A DNA stretch of 52,565 nucleotides from an uncultured Peptostreptococcaceae bacterium (lineage in GTDB: Bacteria > Bacillota > Clostridia > Peptostreptococcales > Anaerovoracaceae): the NCBI GenBank assembly GCA_949740445.1, contig CATJIF010000137.1, positions 1 through 52,565 on the forward strand, read 5' to 3'. Below the pieces are notes generated by a model. That model was not told the DNA's origin, searched no databases, and was given only the letters and a program-made list of their open reading frames with translations. Positions 16,760 to 24,808 of the stretch are shown piece after piece (the first letter of the stretch is position 1; every line of letters begins with the position of its first letter). Made by a program: the position numbers and the translations under genes.

Positions 16760-16897
16760 AATTGATCCATCCTTTCTTGTTATAAATTGGGAACTCGCTT
16801 TCGCGCCTCTGCCCGAAGGCCGTTTTTCTAACAGCGGATGACATCTCCGCTGCCAAACGCAAAAGCATATTTTCCTAATCATTAGGATGGATCAATT
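16760..16897 (-). repeat. 14-base inverted repeat spanning the leader and SD of the YtxH-like gene
   Basis: AATTGATCCATCCT at 16760-16773 and AGGATGGATCAATT at 16884-16897 are perfect inverse copies. On the - strand mRNA the downstream copy contains the AGGATG SD next to the start codon. A 15-base palindrome TCCTAATCATTAGGA (16873-16887) overlaps the other copy, so alternative pairings are possible. Confidence 0.6.
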
Positions 16898-16905
16898 CGC
16901 AGGTT

Positions 16906-18069
16906 TTATGTCGTGGAATCTGCGGTAATAAAACCGCCACCCACCAGAATTTCCCCGTCGTATAAAACCACGGACTGTCCCGGCGTCATGGCACGCTGCG
17001 GATTTTGGAAAACAATTTCCATTTTTTCAGATGTGATCTGCGTCAGCGCACAGGGAGAGGGTTGCGCCGCATAGCGGACCTTTCCCAGCAGAGGCCGCTC
17101 CAACAGGGTTTCGGCCATTGATGCCGCTTCCTTCCCCTTCGCACCGAAAAATACGGCATCCGTTATCTGTACTTTTGTGGAAAACAGCGCTTCGTTGTCG
17201 CCTAAAGTTACCGTATTATTTTTATGGTCAAGTTTTGTAACAAACATGGGCTTTCCAAACGTCATCCCAAGCCCCTTGCGCTGTCCCACCGTATAATGGA
17301 TAATGCCGCGGTGTTTTCCCAGCACCTCGCCCGTTTTGCAGTCGATAAAATCCCCTGGGCAGGAAGAGATCCCCCGCTCTTTTAGATAGGAGATGTAATC
17401 GCCATCGGGAATAAAGCATATCTCTTGGCTGTCCGCCGCATCGGCGTTGAAAATGCCGGATTGCCGGACTCTGTCTCGGACCTGCTCTTTATCTGCCACC
17501 TCTCCAAGCGGCAGAAGCAACCGCTGCAGAATATCCTGGGGCAGCCGGTAGAGCATGTAGGACTGGTCTTTTCTGCGGCAGCGCGCCATGCAAAGCCGGG
17601 CCGCATCCTCTGCGCGTTCTGCAACTTCCATGGCTTTCGCAGCTTCCGTTATTTTCGCGCCTTCTGCCGCACCTGCCGTTCCTCTGCCTGTCCGCGCATA
17701 GTGGCCCGTGGCAAGCCAGGCTGCGCCGATGCGGTCAGCCTCCTCCTGCATGGTCTTGAATTTTATCTGCGGATTGCAGACAATGCAGGGGTTTGGAGTT
17801 CTCGCGCATCGGTAGCTTTCGCAGAAATCGGAAATCACCTGCGCCTCGAACGCCTCTGCCACCGTTCGATGAACCAGCGGGATGCCCAGCTGATCTGCTG
17901 TCTTCTGCGCCCGCTGCAGGGCCGCATCCTGTCCTCCCCGCACGTCGAAAAAGTAGCCTGTTACCGCATAGCCCTGCTCCTGCAGAAACAAAGCGGCGGC
18001 CGTGCTGTCCACGCCGCCGCTCAACCCCAGGAGCACCCTGTTATTCGTCTTCTCCGTCTTCGAACGCAT
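16906..18069 (-). CDS. mnmA: tRNA-specific 2-thiouridylase MnmA
   Basis: 387 residues from the ATG with AGGAGG 9 bases upstream. The PP-loop SGGVDS is at residues 17-22, PNPCIVCN at 93-99 holds the catalytic cysteine C98, and DSQEICF holds the second redox cysteine. The enzyme puts the 2-thio group on U34 of tRNA-Lys, Glu and Gln with sulphur from the cysteine desulfurase encoded two genes upstream. An Ala/Glu-rich insert (about 135-155, GRGTAGAAEGAKITEAAKA region) makes it longer than usual. Overlaps the iscU stop by 29 bases. Confidence 0.95.
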   Translation of the reverse strand: MRSKTEKTNNRVLLGLSGGVDSTAAALFLQEQGYAVTGYFFDVRGGQDAALQRAQKTADQLGIPLVHRTVAEAFEAQVISDFCESYRCARTPNPCIVCNPQIKFKTMQEEADRIGAAWLATGHYARTGRGTAGAAEGAKITEAAKAMEVAERAEDAARLCMARCRRKDQSYMLYRLPQDILQRLLLPLGEVADKEQVRDRVRQSGIFNADAADSQEICFIPDGDYISYLKERGISSCPGDFIDCKTGEVLGKHRGIIHYTVGQRKGLGMTFGKPMFVTKLDHKNNTVTLGDNEALFSTKVQITDAVFFGAKGKEAASMAETLLERPLLGKVRYAAQPSPCALTQITSEKMEIVFQNPQRAMTPGQSVVLYDGEILVGGGFITADSTT

Positions 18070-18499
18070 CGTGATGATCCTCCTCTGACGCATTGGGGTC
18101 GTAATCCTTCAGTCCCTCAAGCGTCAGGTTGTGCTTCTGCGCATAATCGTAGATCGCTGCCTTGATGGCCTGCTCCGACAGCACGGAACAGTGGATTTTA
18201 GGGCCTGGAAGTCCGCCAAGCTCCTCCAGCACGTCTTTGTTAGTGATTTTCAGCGCTTCTTCAAGCGTTTTTCCGATAATCATTTCCGTTGCCATCGAAG
18301 AAGAAGCGATGGCGGAGCCGCATCCGAAGGTCTTGAATTTGGCATCGGTAATTACGCCGTCGTTTACCTTCAGGGAAATCTTCATCATATCGCCGCAGAC
18401 CGGGCTTCCGTAGGTGCCCACGCCGTCCGCATCTTCGATCTCGCCTACGTTGTGCGGATTCATAAACAGGTCCATCACCTTGTCGTTGTACATTGCCAT
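18041..18499 (-). CDS. iscU: Iron-sulphur cluster scaffold IscU/NifU-like
   Basis: 152 residues. The three scaffold cysteines are visible in SPVCGD, FGCGSAIASSS and IHCSVLSEQAI, and the aspartate after the first cysteine is kept. The last 25 residues form an Asp/Glu/His-rich tail (ASEEDHHDAFEDGEDE). The type without the LPPVK HscA motif is that found with NifS in clostridia. It accepts sulphur from the desulfurase directly upstream. Confidence 0.93.
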   Translation of the reverse strand: MAMYNDKVMDLFMNPHNVGEIEDADGVGTYGSPVCGDMMKISLKVNDGVITDAKFKTFGCGSAIASSSMATEMIIGKTLEEALKITNKDVLEELGGLPGPKIHCSVLSEQAIKAAIYDYAQKHNLTLEGLKDYDPNASEEDHHDAFEDGEDE

Positions 18500-18500
18500 A

Positions 18501-19673
18501 TCAGTTCCAACCTTTCTCTGCGGAAACAGGAGACAGCGCCCGCAGCTTTTCTACTATTTTTACAAGACATTCTACCGTATAGTCCAAATCCTCTTTTGTC
18601 GTAAAATCGCCGATGGAAAACCGCAGCGAGCCGTGGATTTTCTCTACGGGAACGCCCAGTGCGCTGAGCACGTGGGAGGGCTCTAAGGATTTGGAAGAGC
18701 AGGCCGAGCCTGTAGATATGCTGATGCCGTTATAGTCCAGCAGAAGCAGCAGGGACTCGCCCTCGATAAAGTTAAACGCCAGGTTGGCATTGCCCGGATG
18801 GCGGTGCTCCATTCCACCGTTGACATCCACGTAGGGAATGCGCTCCTGCACCTGTGCGATAAAATAATCCCGCAGCCGGGACAGCCGCTCCATGTGCTCG
18901 GAAAGCTGCAGGCGCGCGATCTCCGCCGCCTTGCCGAAGCCGACGATGTAGGGAACATTCTCCGTTCCAGCCCTGCGCTTCATCTCCTGCGCCCCGCCGT
19001 GAAGAAACGGCGGAAGCGCTACGCCCTTGCGGATGTACATCGCTCCGATCCCCTTGGGCCCGTAGATTTTATGCGCTGACAGCGACAGCATGTCCACCTG
19101 CAGTTCCTCCACGTCGATAGGAACGTTTCCGCCGGCCTGCACCGCATCGGTGTGGAAGAGGATGCCGCGCTCCTTTGCCATGGCCGCCGCTTCTTTGATG
19201 GGCTGGATGGCCCCCATTTCGTTGTTGACCATCATGATGCTGATCAGAATCGTCCGGTCGGTGATGGCATCTTTCAGCTCCTTCAGGTCGATGCGCCCCT
19301 CGGGCGTTACATTCAGATAGGTGACTTCAAAGCCTTCCTTTTCCAGCGCCTGGCAGGTGTGAAGAATGGCGTGGTGTTCGATTTTCGTCGTGATGATGTG
19401 GTTTCCCTTTGCCTTCTTCCAGTGCGCTGCCGATGTCAGAGCCCAGTTGTCGGATTCGGAACCGCAGGATGTAAAAATCACCTCTTGCGATTTTGCTCCG
19501 ATCAGCTGTGCCACCTGCTCTCTCGCCTTGGTAATGGCCTCTTTTGCCTCGGCTCCGATCTCATATAAGCTGGATGGATTTCCGAATTTCTCTGTAAAAT
19601 ACGGAATCATCTCGTTTAATACTTCTTGTTTTACGGGCGTAGTCGCGGAATAATCTAAGTATACCTTACGCAT
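18501..19673 (-). CDS. iscS: Cysteine desulfurase IscS/NifS
   Basis: 390 residues from the ATG with AGGAGAGG upstream. Fold-type I PLP enzyme: YLDYSATTP at the N-terminus, PLP lysine K202 in SLSAHKIYGPKG, RRAGTENV, and the persulphide cysteine C325 in STGSACSSKS. It supplies sulphur both to the IscU scaffold and to MnmA encoded next. No Rrf2/IscR regulator gene is beside it, unlike many clostridia. Confidence 0.95.
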   Translation of the reverse strand: MRKVYLDYSATTPVKQEVLNEMIPYFTEKFGNPSSLYEIGAEAKEAITKAREQVAQLIGAKSQEVIFTSCGSESDNWALTSAAHWKKAKGNHIITTKIEHHAILHTCQALEKEGFEVTYLNVTPEGRIDLKELKDAITDRTILISIMMVNNEMGAIQPIKEAAAMAKERGILFHTDAVQAGGNVPIDVEELQVDMLSLSAHKIYGPKGIGAMYIRKGVALPPFLHGGAQEMKRRAGTENVPYIVGFGKAAEIARLQLSEHMERLSRLRDYFIAQVQERIPYVDVNGGMEHRHPGNANLAFNFIEGESLLLLLDYNGISISTGSACSSKSLEPSHVLSALGVPVEKIHGSLRFSIGDFTTKEDLDYTVECLVKIVEKLRALSPVSAEKGWN

Positions 19674-19723
19674 GACCGCCTCTCCTTTCAAAAATGCTAT
19701 GTTAAATTACGCCATACAAAATT

Positions 19724-19732
19724 ATTATACCA
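19724..19732 (-). promoter_or_regulatory. Extended -10 promoter of iscS-iscU-mnmA
   Basis: TGG-TATAAT on the - strand (TATAAT at 19724-19729) 50 bases upstream of the start. The -35 region is weak (TTGTTT at 19 bases), so the extended -10 probably compensates. Confidence 0.6.
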
Positions 19733-19760
19733 TTTTTGAAGGAGGAATAAACAATTTTTT

Positions 19761-20267
19761 TCAGAATTCCAGCGGGTTTTGCGCGTTTGCCTGCGATGGG
19801 TCGGAGAGCTGAAATTCCGCTAACAGCAGCTTTCCCGCCTGCTGTTTCAGCCGGATGCTGTAATTCTGATACTCCGTTACGCGGCCTCCCCGTTCGGCGA
19901 TCTCCCAGCGGATGTCCGCCTGATAGCAGATGCCAGAAACGCTCCGCGAGGTCTTGGTCAGCTCCAGAAGTTCCATGTCCAGCACATAGGCGAAATCCAT
20001 CCCCTCCTCCGCTGCCCGCAGCCACGCCACATCCTGCGCCAGCAGCGGATGAGTTTCGATGGTGCGAAGCATAGCCTCGCCCTCCTTTGGCGTCAGCTGA
20101 GAATACCACACCAGCTGTATGATGTCGCTCCTCTGCTTTAAAAGCTCCTGTACGGTTCGGCTGTTTGGCGAAAAACCGAAGCCGGAGAGAAGGCATGTGA
20201 CAATGACAGCGGCACAGGGCAGCAGGATGCTGTACCTCGCTGCATGCACTCGTTTCGTTTGCTTCAT
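19761..20267 (-). CDS. Hypothetical membrane-anchored or secreted protein
   Basis: 168 residues from the ATG with AAAGGAG upstream. A basic N-terminus and a hydrophobic segment (about 12-30, ending near LSGFGFSP) suggest a signal anchor, followed by a globular part rich in Glu and Leu. I do not recognise a domain. The tail WEIAERGGRVTEYQNYSIRL... looks like a beta-sandwich, as in putative extracytoplasmic domains. It may be co-transcribed with nothing; an 11-base stem lies upstream. Confidence 0.6.
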   Translation of the reverse strand: MKQTKRVHAARYSILLPCAAVIVTCLLSGFGFSPNSRTVQELLKQRSDIIQLVWYSQLTPKEGEAMLRTIETHPLLAQDVAWLRAAEEGMDFAYVLDMELLELTKTSRSVSGICYQADIRWEIAERGGRVTEYQNYSIRLKQQAGKLLLAEFQLSDPSQANAQNPLEF

Positions 20268-20310
20268 GGCAAAATCTCCTTTTCTTTTGTTTTCCTTTAC
20301 TATACAGCAC

Positions 20311-20350
20311 AAACGGCGGAGAATCTGTCATTCTCCGCCGTCGATTTTTC
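20311..20350 (-). terminator. Hairpin between the DUF896 and hypothetical genes
   Basis: An 11-base perfect stem CGGCGGAGAAT (20314-20324) / ATTCTCCGCCG (20330-20340). On the - strand only TTTG follows; the better T run (ATTTTT) is on the + strand, where no gene reads into it. Likely terminator of the DUF896 gene, orientation uncertain. Confidence 0.55.
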
Positions 20351-20404
20351 GCGTTGCCTATAAAAATGTTTCGACGCTTTCTCCTGCACCGCCCGTCATT
20401 TCGC

Positions 20405-20593
20405 TCAAAGCTTCTCTTTTTCTTCTTCTACAAACTCAATTTGCTCTAATTGCTGGCGAAACCGGTCCCGAAAATCCGCTAAAAATTCCTGCCGCAGCTG
20501 TGCCTGCTCGGCCTTTTCTTCGCCGCTTAAGCCCTCCTGCTTTGCTTTTTTTGCAAGAGCGTTGATGCGGTCGAGCTTTCCTTGTTCTAACAT
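20405..20593 (-). CDS. DUF896 (UPF0291, YnzC-type) protein
   Basis: 62 residues from the ATG with AAAGGA upstream. The two-helix DUF896 signature is clear: LDRINALAKKAKQEGLS, then LRQEFLADFR. YnzC relatives belong to the SOS operon yneA-yneB-ynzC in Bacillus, but here the gene is 14 kb from the YneA-like gene and has no LexA box that I can see. Confidence 0.85.
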   Translation of the reverse strand: MLEQGKLDRINALAKKAKQEGLSGEEKAEQAQLRQEFLADFRDRFRQQLEQIEFVEEEKEKL

Positions 20594-20688
20594 GTGTTTG
20601 TTCCGTCCTTTCTGTGTTATGGATATCGTAACACATTTGCCTGTGCAGTGCAAGCAAAGGACGGCCGTTTTGCGCGACCCTGCGCAGT

Positions 20689-21480
20689 TCAGCCCGCCTT
20701 GCGCTCCAGGCGGAGCTTGTCTGCGATAATGGCGATGAACTCCGAATTGGTGGGCTTGCCCTTATCGTTGTGTATGGTATAGCCGAAGAGATTGTTGATG
20801 GTCTCGATCTTTCCCCGGTTCCAGGCCACTTCGATGGCGTGGCGGATGGCCCGCTCTACGCGGCTTGGTGTGGTTTTGTTCATCTGGGCGATGGCCGGAT
20901 ATAGCTCTTTGGTGACAGCGCCTAAAAGTTCCATATTATCCACGACCAGGGCGATGGCATCGCGCAGGTATTGATACCCCTTGATGTGAGCAGGAACGCC
21001 AACCTCGTGGATAATCCTGGTAATCGCCATTTCCAGCGATTCCGAAGCAGTGCTGTCGCTGCGGATAACGTGCTCCATGGAGCGGCCGGATTCTGGCTCT
21101 GGCCGCATGCCCGACAGCTGATGAATCCGCTCCGTCAGGCTGGCCAGGTCAAAGGGCTTTACCAGATAATAGGAAGCACCCATGTGGATCGCTTTCTGTG
21201 TAATGGATTCCTGACCCAATGCGGAAAGTATGATCGTCCGCGGCGAAGTATCCTTCTGTTTTTTATTCAGCTCCTCCAAAACGGCAAGCCCATCCAGATA
21301 GGGCATGATCATGTCCAGAATCAGAATATCCGGCTGTTCCTGTTTGCACTTCTCTACAGTCTCCAGGCCGTTGTGCGCAACGAATGCAACCTCGATTTCC
21401 GGACGGGTTCGAAAATACTCCATAAGTATGTCACAGAACTCCTTATTATCGTCCGCAATCCCGATTTTAATCTTTACCAT
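20689..21480 (-). CDS. spo0A: Sporulation transcription factor Spo0A
   Basis: 263 residues. N-terminal receiver domain with acidic pair D10/D11, phospho-acceptor D56 in LILDMIMP and K108 in YLVKPFD; linker about 125-145; C-terminal Spo0A DNA-binding domain with the [19 protein letters not shown] and [18 protein letters not shown] helices that read 0A boxes. It is the master switch for sporulation entry. It follows spoIVB as in Bacillus and most clostridia, with a 130-base gap. RBS AAAGGAGA. Confidence 0.98.
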   Translation of the reverse strand: MVKIKIGIADDNKEFCDILMEYFRTRPEIEVAFVAHNGLETVEKCKQEQPDILILDMIMPYLDGLAVLEELNKKQKDTSPRTIILSALGQESITQKAIHMGASYYLVKPFDLASLTERIHQLSGMRPEPESGRSMEHVIRSDSTASESLEMAITRIIHEVGVPAHIKGYQYLRDAIALVVDNMELLGAVTKELYPAIAQMNKTTPSRVERAIRHAIEVAWNRGKIETINNLFGYTIHNDKGKPTNSEFIAIIADKLRLERKAG

Positions 21481-21541
21481 TTTTGCTTCTCCTTTCAGTC
21501 ACCTACAATATATCGTGGTTTTTCTGCTGTTTTACGAATAA

Positions 21542-21608
21542 AGTATACCAAAATTCGCCATACTTTTCGCTCTAGCATATTCGAGAAAAATCGAGAATTA
21601 CCAAAATC
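21542..21608 (-). promoter_or_regulatory. Candidate spo0A promoter region
   Basis: On the - strand TGG-TATACT (TATACT at 21542-21547) is an extended -10. Upstream, TTCTCGA repeats (about 21580-21598) are one or two bases off the 0A box TTGTCGAA; autoregulation is possible but not shown. No convincing sigma-H site found. Confidence 0.45.
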
Positions 21609-21610
21609 TG

Positions 21611-22765
21611 TCACTCCTTATTCTCCGGTTTTTTGGCCTGTTCCGCTTCCTTGAGCATCCATTCGATAAAAATTCCATAGCCTCGCTGGGGGTCGTTCAC
21701 CAAAACGTGAGTGACTGCGCCAACGATCTTTCCATTCTGCAAAATGGGGCTTCCGCTCATGCCCTGTACGATTCCGCCGCTTTTTGACAGCAGGCGTTCA
21801 TCGGTTACGCGGATGATCATCCCCTTGGTTCCTGGCCGGGACTGGTGGTTGATCTTTTCAATTTCGATCTCAAACTGTTCTAAGGTATTTCCGTCGATTG
21901 TTGTCAAAATATATGCGGGGCCTTTTTGAATTTCGTCCTGATAGCCGATCTTCAGCGGCTGCTGATACAGCGGATTGCTGAGCGGCTGGCCGGCTGTACC
22001 GAAAATGCCGTACTGGGAGTTGTGCAGAAGCGCCCCCATGGGTTCGTCGGCCTCGTAAAAGATCCCGCGGATCTCCCCGGGCTTTCCAGACCTTCCCTGA
22101 AGCACCGATTCCACACGGCTGAACATCATCTGCCCCTCTGCAACCTTCAGGATTTCTCCTGTGTTGTTCTCCGTAATTCCATGCCCCAGGGCCCCGATAA
22201 TCTGCTCCTGCGGGTCGTAGTAAGTTACCGTGCCAAGCCCCGCGGTCTTTTCTTTTACCCAGACACCGATTTTATAGCTGCCATCCTCCTGCGACTGCAC
22301 AGGCTTGACGTCGATGGAAAGCACCTCTCCCTTTCTCTGAATGCGCAGCGTTACCTTATCCTTCTGCTGCCCGTCGTTGAGCGCTGCCTGCACATCCGAA
22401 GCGTCGGCCACCTGCCTTCCGTCCACAGAAACGACGCTGTCGCCGATCTGCAGCCCCGCGGCAAGGCCGGGGTTGATCTTTCCTTCGCTTGTCGGGATTT
22501 CTTCAAGCCCTACGATGAGAACTCCCTGCACATCCATGCGGATGCCCACGGACTGCCCGCCGGGAATCAGCACTTTTTCTGGAAGAACGCTGATGGTAAC
22601 ATCCTTCATGGGCAGATCCAGCGTCCGCGTTTCGTCGCTGAACACCTGGATGTTGTCGGGGATGGCGCAGTACCAGACGATGCTGGCGCCGAGCAGGCCG
22701 GCAAGCAGCATGAGAAACGCAACTCCTGCGGAGCGCAGTCTCTGTTTGATCCATGTATCCCTCAT
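21611..22765 (-). CDS. spoIVB: SpoIVB peptidase
   Basis: 384 residues. Membrane segment about 12-35, PDZ domain about 95-155, and a trypsin-like S55 peptidase domain. The catalytic triad is identifiable: H195 in GALGHGITE, D322 in VTDERL, S337 in GMSGSPI; the spacing between them equals that of Bacillus SpoIVB. Secreted into the intermembrane space from the forespore, it cleaves SpoIVFA and releases the SpoIVFB protease that activates pro-sigma-K. It starts 11 bases after the BofC-like gene and ends 130 bases before spo0A. recN, its usual upstream neighbour, is absent. Confidence 0.96.
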   Translation of the reverse strand: MRDTWIKQRLRSAGVAFLMLLAGLLGASIVWYCAIPDNIQVFSDETRTLDLPMKDVTISVLPEKVLIPGGQSVGIRMDVQGVLIVGLEEIPTSEGKINPGLAAGLQIGDSVVSVDGRQVADASDVQAALNDGQQKDKVTLRIQRKGEVLSIDVKPVQSQEDGSYKIGVWVKEKTAGLGTVTYYDPQEQIIGALGHGITENNTGEILKVAEGQMMFSRVESVLQGRSGKPGEIRGIFYEADEPMGALLHNSQYGIFGTAGQPLSNPLYQQPLKIGYQDEIQKGPAYILTTIDGNTLEQFEIEIEKINHQSRPGTKGMIIRVTDERLLSKSGGIVQGMSGSPILQNGKIVGAVTHVLVNDPQRGYGIFIEWMLKEAEQAKKPENKE

Positions 22766-22776
22766 CGCCTCTGCTC

Positions 22777-23286
22777 CTAACTTTCAAAATCCTGCAGGAG
22801 TTCCATCAGCTGATCTTCGGTCTCCAGACGAATTCCCTGCTGGAACATCAGCTGATCCTCCTGCCCCAAAAGCTCAAAGGAAATATCCGATGTGCGAAGC
22901 ACCTTCATCCCTCCGAGGGAATCAATCTGATAAATGCGGATATAGCCATCCTCTTCCACTACCAGATAGCCAGGCGATGCATCCATTCCGCTCTCGCTGG
23001 TATCCGCTGCGGCAGTGTCCGGCAGGCGGTTATCCTGCGCAGCGCTGACCGGCTGGTTGTCGTAGACAGGAGTGTCGTCGGCATCCGCTGTGGCAGGGCG
23101 CTGGCTATCGTCGGGAATCCCCGGCAGCAGCGTCTCGTCCTGCGGCTGCGAAGACAGGCCCGAAGCTTCCTCATCGCCGAAGTCCCCGCCCATCCACAGG
23201 CTGAAAGAGCCGGCAGCCACTAAAGCGGCGATCAACGCCAGATAAAATGATTTTTTTTCATAGAAACGTCGTTTTTGACTAAACAT
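22777..23286 (-). CDS. BofC C-terminal domain-like membrane-anchored protein
   Basis: 169 residues from the ATG with GAGGTG six bases upstream; a nearby ATG adds two residues. Membrane segment about 15-35 (LALIAALVAAGSFSLW), a low-complexity Ser/Ala/Asp/Pro linker to about residue 100, then a compact C-terminal domain (GYLVVEEDGYIRIYQ ... DQLMFQQGIRLETEDQL ... LLQDFES). That last pattern resembles the BofC C-terminal domain (PF08955): a hydrophobic 'v-eedG-i-vY', 'D-l--GI-v-s-eel', 'LLEDfeS'. BofC holds back SpoIVB in Bacillus; here the gene is 11 bases upstream of spoIVB. The assignment is by pattern, not alignment. Confidence 0.6.
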   Translation of the reverse strand: MFSQKRRFYEKKSFYLALIAALVAAGSFSLWMGGDFGDEEASGLSSQPQDETLLPGIPDDSQRPATADADDTPVYDNQPVSAAQDNRLPDTAAADTSESGMDASPGYLVVEEDGYIRIYQIDSLGGMKVLRTSDISFELLGQEDQLMFQQGIRLETEDQLMELLQDFES

Positions 23287-23365
23287 ATCCATCACCTCAA
23301 GAGGATTGTTCGTCAAAGTGGTAAAAATTATACGAAGACGCACAAAAAAGAGAAGAAAAAATCCA

Positions 23366-24031
23366 TTAAATGCAGATGTTATCCTTTAGCTTGTCAAAGG
23401 TTTTTGCTCCGATACCGCGGACTTTCTGAAGATCCTCGACGCGCTGAAAAGCGCCGTGCTCCTGCCGGTAATCAATAATGCGCTGGGCCATGGAGGGCCC
23501 GATTCCAGAAAGCGACTGCAGTTGAGGGCTGTCTGCCGCATTGAGATTGACCTTGCCGTCAGAGGCAACGTTAGAGGCAACGCTGGTTGTAGCTTTCCCT
23601 GCTGCGCCGGCGGCCTGCTCACCTTTCTCATATTCTTCCACAGACAATACCGTTATGTGCTGTTCGTCAGAGAGCAGCGCTGCCTGATTAACGCTCTCCG
23701 GCGCAGCCAAAGGGCTCATGCCGCCTGCCAAGGCAATCGCTTCGAATACGCGGCTTCCCGCAGGAAGCCGGTACACCCCCGGCGCGTTTACGCAGCCGCG
23801 CACATCTACATAGATCACCTCCTCCAATACGACTGCATCTTCGGTGCCACCTTCCGCTTCTTCCACAGCCTGCGAAAGCCCTGCCAAACCCTCGCCTTCC
23901 ACTTGGACAGGCGGTTCTTCGCATGCGATATCTCCGCCTCCCAGAAAGGAAAAGAACAGAAAAACCGCAGGCAAAAAAATGCCTGCGGTCACTTTCCATA
24001 GTCGCTTGTTTTTAAACAAAGTTCTCTGCAT
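23366..24031 (-). CDS. comEA: ComEA family helix-hairpin-helix DNA-binding protein
   Basis: 221 residues from the ATG after GGGAGG. N-terminal membrane anchor (about 16-34), SLBB-type soluble ligand-binding domain (YVDVRGCVNAPGVYRLPAGSRV), a Gly/Ala-rich linker and a C-terminal double HhH (VNLNAADSPQLQSLSGIGPS, LQKVRGIGAKTFDKL). In competent bacteria ComEA binds incoming DNA at the outer face of the membrane. comEB/comEC are not beside it, so uptake function is inferred. It is upstream of the BofC-like and spoIVB genes. Confidence 0.92.
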   Translation of the reverse strand: MQRTLFKNKRLWKVTAGIFLPAVFLFFSFLGGGDIACEEPPVQVEGEGLAGLSQAVEEAEGGTEDAVVLEEVIYVDVRGCVNAPGVYRLPAGSRVFEAIALAGGMSPLAAPESVNQAALLSDEQHITVLSVEEYEKGEQAAGAAGKATTSVASNVASDGKVNLNAADSPQLQSLSGIGPSMAQRIIDYRQEHGAFQRVEDLQKVRGIGAKTFDKLKDNICI

Positions 24032-24057
24032 CACATAACCTCCCATAGTTTTCCATC

Positions 24058-24086
24058 ATTATACAGGAAAAATATGGGATAGTCAA
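24058..24086 (-). promoter_or_regulatory. Sigma-A promoter of comEA
   Basis: On the - strand TTGACT (24081-24086), 17-base spacer, TATAAT (24058-24063), 27 bases upstream of the comEA start codon. Confidence 0.85.
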
Positions 24087-24100
24087 TAATTTACATCAAA

Positions 24101-24808
24101 TTATATAATTGGAATTTTTACACTGCCATCCGCTGGCTGCAAATACATTTCGTCGCGGCAGATGCGAAGCGATTCCCGCGGATAGCTCAGGCCGGCATAA
24201 GAAAACAGCTCTGTCAGAAGCACCTCGGGATTTAAATTGCAGTTGCTGCCAGCGCTGACCTCCATCGTCAACGAAACGCTGCCGTTTTCCTGCGAATTTT
24301 CCCGCAGGGCGTAAATCATGGGCCGAATGTCCTGCGTTACGAATTTTCCCGTCTTCTGCTTTTTTTCGCGCAAGATCTCTTTCTGCTGCAAAAATCCGTC
24401 GATTGCGGCGCACAGGCGGCCGGCATCAAACGCTTCGCCGCCATCCCCGTCCAAGAACTGCACGGTGTAGGATGCGCACGCCACGCGGGCGGAAAGCGCC
24501 TTTTTTCCGGCTTCCGTCCGGATGGCGACCACGGAAATCCCCTCGGGCAGCGCCGCGTTCAAACGCACCTGCATCGAGGCCACATCCTGCGGATGCACGG
24601 TTTCGAATTCCAAATACTCCCCCTTGCTGATATATCCCAGGGACAGCGGCTGCACAAAGCTCATCTTCGGATGGGGGTTGAAGCCCTCGGAATGCCTCAG
24701 CCGCACGCCGATGCGGCTAAAGGAGCGCTTAAACAGGCGCAGCAGATCCAGGTGGGAAATGTAGCGCATATAGCCTTCTTTTCTGAATTTCAATACGTAG
24801 CGGTTCAC
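24101..24808 (-). CDS. TIGR03936 / DUF2344 radical-SAM-associated protein
   Basis: 235 residues. N-terminal FRKEGYMRYISHLDLLRLFKR and the SEGFNPHPKMSFVQPLSLG block are diagnostic of DUF2344. Family members always accompany the TIGR03960 radical SAM protein and are sometimes fused to it; the reaction is unknown, possibly tRNA or ribosome modification. The start overlaps the end of the TIGR03960 gene by four bases (coupled). Confidence 0.93.
   Translation of the reverse strand: MNRYVLKFRKEGYMRYISHLDLLRLFKRSFSRIGVRLRHSEGFNPHPKMSFVQPLSLGYISKGEYLEFETVHPQDVASMQVRLNAALPEGISVVAIRTEAGKKALSARVACASYTVQFLDGDGGEAFDAGRLCAAIDGFLQQKEILREKKQKTGKFVTQDIRPMIYALRENSQENGSVSLTMEVSAGSNCNLNPEVLLTELFSYAGLSYPRESLRICRDEMYLQPADGSVKIPII

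Noticed and set aside
19702-20331. 209-residue - strand frame overlapping the hypothetical protein at 19761
   Set aside because: No SD near a start and Arg/Gly/His-rich shadow composition; the other frame has an SD, a signal anchor and ordinary composition.
21580-21598. 0A boxes upstream of spo0A
   Set aside because: TTCTCGA repeats differ from TTGTCGAA by one or two bases in a low-complexity context; kept only as a weak possibility within the promoter entry.
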